Source: Sinohyriopsis cumingii
Taxonomy: Eukaryota > Mollusca > Bivalvia > Unionida > Unionidae
Length of the DNA: 64,000 nucleotides
Assembly (NCBI GenBank): GCA_028554795.2
Contig: CM068841.1
Coordinates: 24,919,308-24,983,307 of the forward strand
Direction: 5' to 3'
Shown one piece after another: positions 56,160 through 64,000 of the stretch; positions within the stretch are counted from its first letter, which is position 1; every line of letters begins with the position of its first letter. A program made the position numbers and the translations under genes. The notes under the pieces are model-generated. The model was not told the origin of the DNA and searched no databases. It saw only the letters and a list, made by a program, of their open reading frames with translations.

Positions 56160-56242
56160 CTCTCTACCTCTCGTTGTGACAATGACTTGGTATATTTCAC
56201 AAGACAAGTGAAAGCCAAGCATATAGGAACCCAACGACAGCG

Positions 56243-56420
56243 TTGCGTCTTAAACACCTCATGCATCTTGACGACCCTTCGATTCAAACCCTACCACGAA
56301 AGAAAATAGTTGCAAGAAAAATAAAACAGATAGTTGGTGTCTTCAAGAGAGCTAGAGACGGCACTGTGTCGCTGCGACACGTACGTACTCCAGAAAACTA
56401 CGCTACTCGACAACGTGAGT
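56243..56420 (+). CDS. Small basic divergent frame, copy B
   Basis: RLKHLMHLDDPSIQTLPRKK followed by VGVFKRARDGTVSLRHV and PENYATRQR. The frame then runs into the first tandem unit. Discussed under copy A. Confidence 0.35.
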
Positions 56421-57830
56421 GTGATTGTCAAAAGGTTTGAATAAGATTAAAAATGTTTGTCAGTTTCAAAACGCGAACCAGTACTGTGGCCGTTTAATAT
56501 TTGATGTGGCAAGAAGAAATGGTACAATACGCAACAAAGGGTTTGTACGTTTACACTCCAATCTGTCTGTACTGCAATGGTAACAGCGCTCTTGCGTTGG
56601 CATTATTTTGCCACACTATCTTTTAAGAAAAAACAATGCATCACTCATCATAAACGATTTCATTGGCTATACTTATTTTCTTACCGCTTTCGCTTCGAAT
56701 TGACTTCAGTACCTTTTCGCATAGCGACAAGAACGGACGTGTTTTTTTATTCTGCGTCTGGTCGCTACACTACTTGTCCTGAATTTACAACCAAACAATG
56801 TGTTACACATTGTAAGTGACTTCATTGGCTAACCGATATTTTACAATTCTGTCTCTATTGATGTGAGTGTGCTTGTCAAAATGTTTGAGTAAGATTAAAA
56901 ATGTTTGTCAGTTTCAAAACGCGAACCAGTACTGTGGCCGTTTAATATTTGACGTGGCAAGAAGAAATGGTACAATACGCAACAAAGGGTTTGTACGTTT
57001 AAACTCCAATCTGTCTGTACTGCAATGGTAACAGCGCTCTTGCGTTGGTATTATTTTGCCACACTACCTTTTTCAAAAAAAAAAAAACCCAATGCATCAC
57101 TCATCATAAATGATTTCATTGGCTATACTTATTTTCTTACCGCTTTCGCTTCGAATTGACTTCAGTACCTTTTCGCACAGCGGCAAGATCGGAGGTTTTT
57201 TTTTTTTTTTTTTTATTCTGCGGCTGGTCGTTACACTACTGTCAACAAGCCCTGAATTTACAACCAAACAATGTGTTACACATTGTAAGTGATTTCATTG
57301 GCTAACCGATATTTTACAATTCTGTCTCTATTGATGTGAGTGTGCTTGTCAAAATGTTTGAGTAAGATTAAAAATGTTTGTCAGTTTCAAAACGCGAACC
57401 AGTACTGTGGCCGTTTAATATTTGACGTGGCAAGAAGAAATGGTACAATACGCAACAAAGGGTTTGTACGTTTACACTCCAATCTGTCTGCACTGCAATG
57501 GTCTGCACTGCAATGGTAACAGCACTCTTGCGTTGGTATTATTTTGCCACACTACCTGTAACAAAAAACCCAATGCATCACTCATTTAAACGATTTCATT
57601 GGCTATACTTATTTTCTTACCGGTTTCGCTTCGAATTGACTTCAGTACCTTTTCGCACAGCGACAAGATCGGACGTGTTTTTTATTCTGCGGCTGGTCGC
57701 TACTCTACTTGCCCTGAATTTACAACCAAACAATGTGTTACACATTGTAAGTGACTTCATTGGTCAGTCGATATTTTCCACCGCCTTAGCTTCAAATTGG
57801 TTTCACTTGTTATTCGCACCGTGAGATGAT
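56416..57830 (+). repeat. About 460-bp tandem repeats, copy B (three units)
   Basis: Units start at about 56416, 56865 and 57337 (GTGAGTGTG(A/C)TTGTCAAAA). Small homopolymer and short-duplication differences separate the units, for example a doubled TCTGCACTGCAATGG at about 57487. Confidence 0.92.
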
Positions 57831-58233
57831 CAGAGACGTTTTTCTGTACCTGAGCATTAGTCACTTCACAAACAATAAACACAAATGATCACGCCATGAG
57901 CGGCACATGGAAATTATGTTAGTCATGTTACGAAATATAGCACGACTTGTTTGGATGTACTTTTCTGTGGTCACTCTTTAATTACGTGCGTCTTCAGTTC
58001 ACTCTTGTGATATTTTTTTTAAAGGGTGTATTTTTTCTATGGATGTGATTGTGTTATGTTCTATATGTTCTTTTATGTTTTCAGTGATTTTACTTTATAT
58101 CTATATTTTAATTTAGATGTATAGACTATGTAGTCTGAAATAAAGAATTCTTATCTTATCTTATGTAAGTGGAATGAGCGTTTCTTTGAAACTTTCATAA
58201 GGAAAATGTGCCATAAAAACAAACGTACGTGTC
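57831..58233. other. Conserved tail of copy B within the palindrome arm
   Basis: Non-coding. Includes AATAAAGAATTCTTATCTTA at about 58139, as in copy A, and the mirrored version in copy C near 58822. Confidence 0.55.
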
Positions 58234-58740
58234 GTCATATTTTTAAAGTAGGAATACATGATCTCTCTCTCTTTCTCTCTCATTGTAGTTTTGATTTAGA
58301 CCCTAATGGAATATGTTCCCGTTTGAAGATACCTCTCCAAAATTGTGATCAGTAGTCACCATAATTACGTGAACTGTTCGTCACGTCATTTTTTTCAAAA
58401 GTTTACACCTAAAAAATTGTAGAACGATTTTTTTTCTTCCATCAGTAAATCATTGGATGAAATAAAAGCTTGAGTTCGCACAATTCTTGTATCTTAACTT
58501 TATCCTGTTTTGGAACTGCAATATGTCACGCAATTTTTTTTCTTCTAAAGTTAGATTTACAGTTTTCCAGAAAAAAGACAATCACACGGCTTTTTTAAGA
58601 ATGAAGCAAGTGACATTGCACTGTATAACCCTGCCTATGGTTAACTCTGAATTCTAAAGTCAAAACATGGGTTCAGGAAAAAATGTAACAATGTTCGTCC
58701 CATCCTCAGTGTAAACTGAGAGAATATAGGAAAAAACAAT
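58234..58740. other. Spacer at the centre of the B/C palindrome
   Basis: About 507 bp present once. Its first 470 bp are the element tail as in copy A (42250-42680); the last 30 bp (about 58710-58740) are unique. Confidence 0.8.
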
Positions 58741-59159
58741 GACACGTAAGTTTGTTTTTATGGCACATTTTCCTTATGAAAATTTCAAAGAAACACTCAT
58801 TCCACTTACATAAGATAACATAAGAATTCTTTATTTCAGACTACATAGTCTATACATCTAAACTAAAATACAGATATAAAGTAAAATCACTGAAAACATA
58901 AAAGAACATATAGAACATAACACAATCACATCCATAGAAAAAATACACCCTTTAAAAAAAATATCACAAGAGTGAACTGAAGACGCATGTAATCAAAGAG
59001 TGACCACAGAAAAGTACATCCAAACAAGTCGTGCTATATTTCGTAACATGACTAACATAATTTCCATGTGCCGCTCATGGCGTGATCATTTGTGTTTTAG
59101 TTTTATTGTTTGTGAAGTGACTAATGCTCAGGTACAGAGAAACGTGTCTGATCATCTCA

Positions 59160-60100
59160 AGGTGCGAATAACAAGTGAAACCAATTTGAAGCTAAGGCGG
59201 TGGAAAATATCGACTGACCAATGAAGTCACTTACAATGTGTAACACATTGTTTGGTTGTAAATTCAGGGCAAGTAGAGTAGCGACCAGCCGCAGAATAAA
59301 AAACACGTCCGATCTTGTCGCTGTGCGAAAAGGTACTGAAGTCAATTCGAAGCGAAACCGGTAAGAAAATAAGTATAGCCAATGAAATCGTTTATGATGA
59401 GTGATGCATTGGGTTTTTTGTTAAAGGTAGTGTGGCAAAATAATACCAACGCAAGAGCGCTGTTACCATTGCAGTGCAGACAGATTGGAGTTTAAACGTA
59501 CAAACCCTTTGTTGCGTATTGTACCATTTCTTCTTGCCACGTCAAATATTAAACGGCCACAGTACTGGTTCGCGTTTTGAAACTGACAAACATTTTTAAT
59601 CTTACTCAAACATTTTGACAAGCACACTCACATCAATAGAGACAGAAGTGTAAAATATCGGTTAGCCAATGAAATCGCTTACAATGTGTAACACATTGTT
59701 TGTTTGTAAATTCAGGGCTTGTTGACAGTAGTGTAACGACCAGCCGCAGAATAAAAAAATAAAAAAAATCACGTCCGATCTTGCCGCTGTGCGAAAAGGT
59801 ACTGATGTCAATTCGAAGCGAAAGCGGTAAGAAAATAAGTATAGCCAATGAAATGGTTTATGATGAGTGATGCATTGTTTTTTTTAAAAGGTAGTGTGGC
59901 AAAATAATACCAACGCAAGAGCGCTGTTACCATTGCAGTAGAGACAGATTGGAGTGTAAACGTACAAACCCTTTGTTGCGTATTGTACCATTTCTTCTTG
60001 CCACATCAAATATTAAACGGCCACAGTACTGGTTCGCGTTTTGAAACTGACAAACATTTTTAATCTTATTCAAACCTTTTGACAAGCACACTCACGTTGT
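59160..60100 (-). repeat. About 460-bp tandem repeats, copy C (two units)
   Basis: Reverse-complement units ending near 59635 and 60095 (TTTTGACAAGCACACTCAC). One unit fewer than copy B. Confidence 0.92.
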
Positions 60101-60267
60101 CGAGTAGCGTAGTTTTCTGGAGTACGTACGTGTCGCAGCGACACAGTGCCGTCTCTAGCTCTCTTGAAGACACCAACTATCTGTTTTATTTTTCTTGCAA
60201 CTATTTTCTTTCGTGGTAGGGTTTGAATCGAAGGGTCGTCAAGATGCATGAGGTGTTTAAGACGCAA
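60100..60267 (-). CDS. Small basic divergent frame, copy C
   Basis: The same frame as in copy B, on the minus strand, with near-identical residues. Confidence 0.35.
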
Positions 60268-60350
60268 CGCTGTCGTTGGGTTCCTATATGCTTGGCTTTC
60301 ACTTGTCTTGTGAAATATACCAAGTCATTGTCACAACGAGAGGTAGAGAG

Positions 60351-60361
60351 GGTGTATATGG
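60351..60361 (+). promoter_or_regulatory. TATA-like box, copy C polymerase
   Basis: GGTGTATATGG, one base different from copies A and B, 45-55 bp before the polymerase ATG. Confidence 0.4.
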
Positions 60362-60404
60362 AAAGAATGAACTTGGTTAAATCATTTCTGAATCAGCAAT
60401 CGAG

Positions 60405-63400
60405 ATGAAACGATCGCACGATTTCAGTGAGAGAGAAGAAGAACGTAAGAGGCAGCGAAGTGACGTATCGCCTCACACACGAAAAGAAGTGTTCGCTCAA
60501 ATAGAAGACATGAGCGAACCTGAACCAACACCTTTCACGTCTGCGACCAGACAGAGAGAGTCTACTCCAAACCAAAGTTCACCAGTCAACCCTGAAAAGT
60601 ACTATCACATTCGAGAGACGGAAAAGCGCTCCTCTAGAAAATTTAGAACCACGGTTTACACCTACACGGTGAAGTTTAAAGATTTCAAGTCCGACGTACC
60701 GTTGGAGAAAGCAGAAGGTTTCATCACTGAGATGTGGGATTCTTTGCTCACCACACTCAAGCGACAATGTCAACCCAAAGAAGACGATCGCTTGACACTA
60801 TCCATACAACACGACAGCCTGAAATCCCCTGTTTGGATCGAGTTTAGCAGACCCGCAGAACTGACCCCCCCCTTCCAAAGTCATGGACAAGATACAACAG
60901 GTGCAACAATCCAATGACAAGTTTGACATCACCGATGGTAAAGCCACACTGAAAATGACTCACGTCTCTCTTCCTCAAGGGACAGGACGCAAAAAAGTCT
61001 TATTGGTGAACGACCTTCGCAGCACCAAAAAGAGTCTCGTCCAAATTAACAACCCTCAAGACCAGATGTGCTTAGCCCGAGCCATCGTGGTGGGACGAAC
61101 CTATGCCAACAAGAACGACACAGCAGAATGGAAAAGAGCCTGGAAAACTATTCAACAATCGGACCGAGCCAAACAACGAAACGAAGCAGAACTCCTGTTG
61201 CAACAAGCTGGCCTGTCCAAAGACACACCCTGTGGCATTCCTGAAATGCAAAAATTGCAAGATGTCCTAGCTCCACGCTACACCTTGAAAGTGCACCCTC
61301 AAGAAGTGCGTGGGCCTCTGTTGTTTCGAGGCCAAGATTTTAAGGATGGAAAATACATTCACCTTTATCATTACGATGAACATTTCGATACCATTACCAG
61401 TATCACTGGATTCCTGGGATATGTTTATTATTGTGAGAAATGTGACTATGGCCATAAAAATCGAGAACAACACAAACATTGTGGATCGAAATGCTCAGGA
61501 TGTTTGGCCTCTCAACCCTGTCTGGACGAAGGACAAGAACCAGTGCATTGTCCAGCTTGTCAGCGCACGTTTGGCAGTCCAACCTGTTACCAACAACATT
61601 TGAAAACACAAGGTTCACAGAAGAAATGCGCTTGTCAACTGCTGAGATTGTGCCCCGCGTGTGGACAAGGCATACGTACCAATAGTGCCAAGGCACACGT
61701 ATGTTCAGGAAAGAAAAAATGTCACATTTGTCACCACATCGTGGACTTGGAACATCAATGTTTCATGCAAAAATACCAACCCCAACAAGAGGAAGATGAC
61801 GGTCACAGGAAGAAGAAAAAAGGCAATTTCATCTTTTTCGATTTCGAATGCATGCAAGAGACTGGCATTCACATTCCTAATTTCTGCGTGGCTCATCGAG
61901 CGTGCGAGAAGTGTATTCAAGAACCTATCTTCAGTTATTGCCCTCACTGCAGCAAATTTCCTGGAGGGCGTGAAAAAATCTTTCGAGAACCTAAGACGCT
62001 AGACGATTTTGCCAAATGGGTCTTAGACCCCATCGACAAGACATGGAGCAAAGAGGACATCGAACGTTACCGAGATTGTCATCGCCATGCCACAGTGATG
62101 GCTCACAATTTCTCTGGATACGATGGACAGTTTCTTTTGAGGTACTATACGGAACATGGTACCGAACGTCCTAAAGTCACTTTGAACGGAGCCAAAATCA
62201 TTTTCATGCAAGTGGGACAAGTGCAGTTTAAAGATTCGATGAGTTACTTGGCCATGCCTTTGAGTCGAATGCCTAAAACGTTTGGAATGACAGAAATGGC
62301 TAAAGGTTATTTTCCTCACTTTTTCAATACGGAAGCCAATCAACATGCCGTTCTACCCCATTTGCCTGAGGCTCACTATTACGACCCCGACAACATGCGT
62401 ACCGAACAACGAGAAGATTTCTACGCTTGGTACCAGGCTCATGCCACTGACCCCTTCGACTTTCAGGAAGAAATGTTGAAGTATTGTCGTTCCGACGTGG
62501 ACATTTTACGACGTTGCTGTGGAAAATTTCGAGAACTGTTCATGGAACACGGAGGGGTCGATCCTTTGAAAGAAGCTTGCACCATTGCCAAAGCGTGTTC
62601 CTTAGTGTACCGCCAACGATTCATGCCTCAAAAGACCGTGGCTGTCATCAGTCCTCAAACGATCAACTATATCAGACGTCAATACTCGGTCAAAGCCCTA
62701 CGCTGGTTACATTACTTGTGCGACAAGGAAGGCAAATGGATTCAGCATGCCCGCAACGGAGGAGCCGAAAAGACCATCGGAACGTATTCGGTCGATGGCT
62801 GGGACTTAAAAAACCCGAAGATCGTGTATGAGTTTAACGGTTGCTTATTTCACGGATGTCCCGTCTGCTACCCTGATCGTGACACTAAAAATCAGTTTTT
62901 ACAACGGACCATGGAAGACCTGTACCAGGACACTTGTCAGCGACGCTTGAAGTTAGAACAGCAAGGCTACCAAGTGGTGGAAATGTGGGAACACGAATAC
63001 GATCACCGTTTGAAAATCGATCCCGAGTTTAAACGACTCGTGGAAAGTTACAAGCTGATGGACCCCCTGAACCCGAGGGATAGTTTGTACGGAGGAAGGA
63101 CCAATGCCACCTGTTTGCTGTACCAAGCCGACGAAGAGAAAGGAGAAGAAATCAAATACTTGGATGTGTGTTCGCTGTATCCTTACGTGTGAAAATATTG
63201 TCACTTTCCTACAGGGCACCCGCGATTGCTGACGGAACACATCGACCTGGTCAACATTCAACAATACGAAGGCTTGATCAAGTGCAAAGTTTTGCCTCCC
63301 ACGAACCTATACCATCCCGTCTTACCTCATCATTGTCAAGGCAAACTGATGTTTCCATTGTGCCGTACTTGTGCCGAAACGTGCAACCAAGATCAGCCTT

Positions 63401-64000
63401 GTCAGCACACCCAAGAAGAACGGGCCTTGACGGGAACCTGGGTCAGCGTGGAATTGTTCAGTGCTCTGGACATGGGATACCAACTGTTAGAAGTGTACGA
63501 AATTTGCCACTTTCCCAAGACAGAACAATACCACAAGGGTGACCCCACTCAGAAAGGCATTTTCGCAGACTACGTGGATGCCTTTTTGAAACTGAAGCAA
63601 GAAGCCAGCGGCTATCCTTCCTGGTGTCACACTCCCGAAGACCAAATAAAATTCAAAGAGAAATACCGGGAACAAGAAGGTATCACTTTAGATCACATCG
63701 AGAAAAACGAAGGCAGGCGATCGTTTGCCAAAGTGATGTTAAATTGCTTGTGGGGAAAAATGGCACAACGACCGTGTTTACCCAAGACGGAATATTTGAC
63801 AGAACCTTCCCGCTACTTCCAGATGATTCACGACAAAACCAAATTCATCAAACACGTGGACGTCGTTCGCGAGGATTTGATCTTGGTCAATTACGAAGAA
63901 GATCTGGACTTTGTACAAGCCGACGCATTTGGAAATGTCATCATTGCGGCTTACGTGACAGCTCATGCTCGCTTAGAATTGTACGAAGCTTTAGAACTGT
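60405..64000 (+). pseudogene. Protein-primed DNA polymerase B, copy C, cut by the window edge (fossil)
   Basis: Begins MKRSHDFSEREEERKRQRSD at 60405, as in copy B. The N-terminal domain, zinc region, exonuclease motifs (FIFFDFECMQETGIH, MAHNFSGYDGQFLLRY, YCRSDVDIL) and motif A (YLDVCSLYPYV) are in the same order. Motif B (VMLNCLWGKM) is also inside the window, and motif C lies beyond its end. Few lesions. Confidence 0.88.

Larger units (their letters stand above)
50391..58709 (-). mobile_element. pPolB-bearing virus-like element, copy B (fossil)
   Basis: The same layout as copy A: left-end repeats, duplicated-domain remnant, polymerase gene on the minus strand, divergent small frame, three tandem units of about 460 bp, and a conserved tail. 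Better preserved than A (about three lesions), so younger. Its right part forms one arm of a long palindrome with copy C. No integrase or capsid genes. Confidence 0.85.
52513..64000. repeat. Long inverted repeat formed by copies B and C
   Basis: Arm 1 (52513-58233, 5.72 kb) and arm 2 (58741-64000, 5.26 kb, cut by the window edge) are near-identical complements. The length difference of about 461 bp equals one tandem unit. The arms contain polymerase genes facing away from each other. Confidence 0.95.
58741..64000 (+). mobile_element. pPolB-bearing virus-like element, copy C, partial (fossil)
   Basis: An inverted copy of the right part of copy B, running off the window. Tail, two tandem units, divergent frame (reverse) and polymerase gene (plus). 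At most a handful of lesions in the visible part. Visibly almost identical to B, so the duplication is recent or reflects assembly of two haplotypes. Confidence 0.85.

Noticed and set aside
56577-60100. Frames repeated in the tandem units
   Set aside because: The same frame recurs in each unit with interruptions, and no protein motif; a repeat artefact.

Overview
The window is animal nuclear DNA: AT-rich, intron-bearing and densely packed with transposable elements. The mix suggests a marine invertebrate, most likely a bivalve mollusc (inference from repeat types: tRNA-headed SINEs, one with a CAA-type tail, PIF/Harbinger with a SANT partner, a MULE with a PHD finger, and several Polinton-type elements). 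No complete host gene is visible. Two spliced exons on the minus strand (5.7 and 9.1 kb) are the only good host-gene evidence.

Layout. 1-17.2 kb is host DNA with small transposons: a decayed pogo/Tigger-like element (1.68-4.15 kb), four copies of one tRNA-derived SINE and one copy of another, a LINE fragment (7.2-7.9 kb), a long foldback MITE (9.3-9.8 kb), two short MITEs sharing one 9-bp target, a decayed MULE transposase split by a SINE (11.9-13.9 kb), a 1.4-kb minisatellite, and the end of a Harbinger copy carrying its SANT exon.

17.24-33.57 kb is a virus-like element of Polinton type, about 16.3 kb, broken by roughly ten lesions but still readable. The left half carries the virion genes on the plus strand: coiled-coil protein, small basic proteins, double-jelly-roll major capsid protein, pX-like/adenain protease fusion, fibre-like protein with a phage-type motif, membrane protein and penton-like protein. 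A repeat-rich middle follows. The right half carries HNH nuclease, zinc ribbon, a diverged family-B polymerase running into an SF1 helicase and an HNH domain, a retroviral-type integrase, a parvovirus-like phospholipase A2 and the packaging ATPase. Together they cover integration, replication, packaging, maturation and entry.

33.57-42.72 kb, 50.39-58.71 kb and 58.74-64.0 kb are three copies (A, B, C) of another virus-like element, carrying a protein-primed DNA polymerase B and no capsid genes. A is older. B and C are nearly identical and lie tail to tail as a palindrome with arms over 5 kb; C runs off the window. A ends in a short palindrome at the equivalent tail.

42.72-49.92 kb is a PIF/Harbinger transposon with a spliced transposase gene on the plus strand and a spliced SANT/Myb-like gene on the minus strand, converging on each other. 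All function calls come from motifs read by eye; no database search was run.
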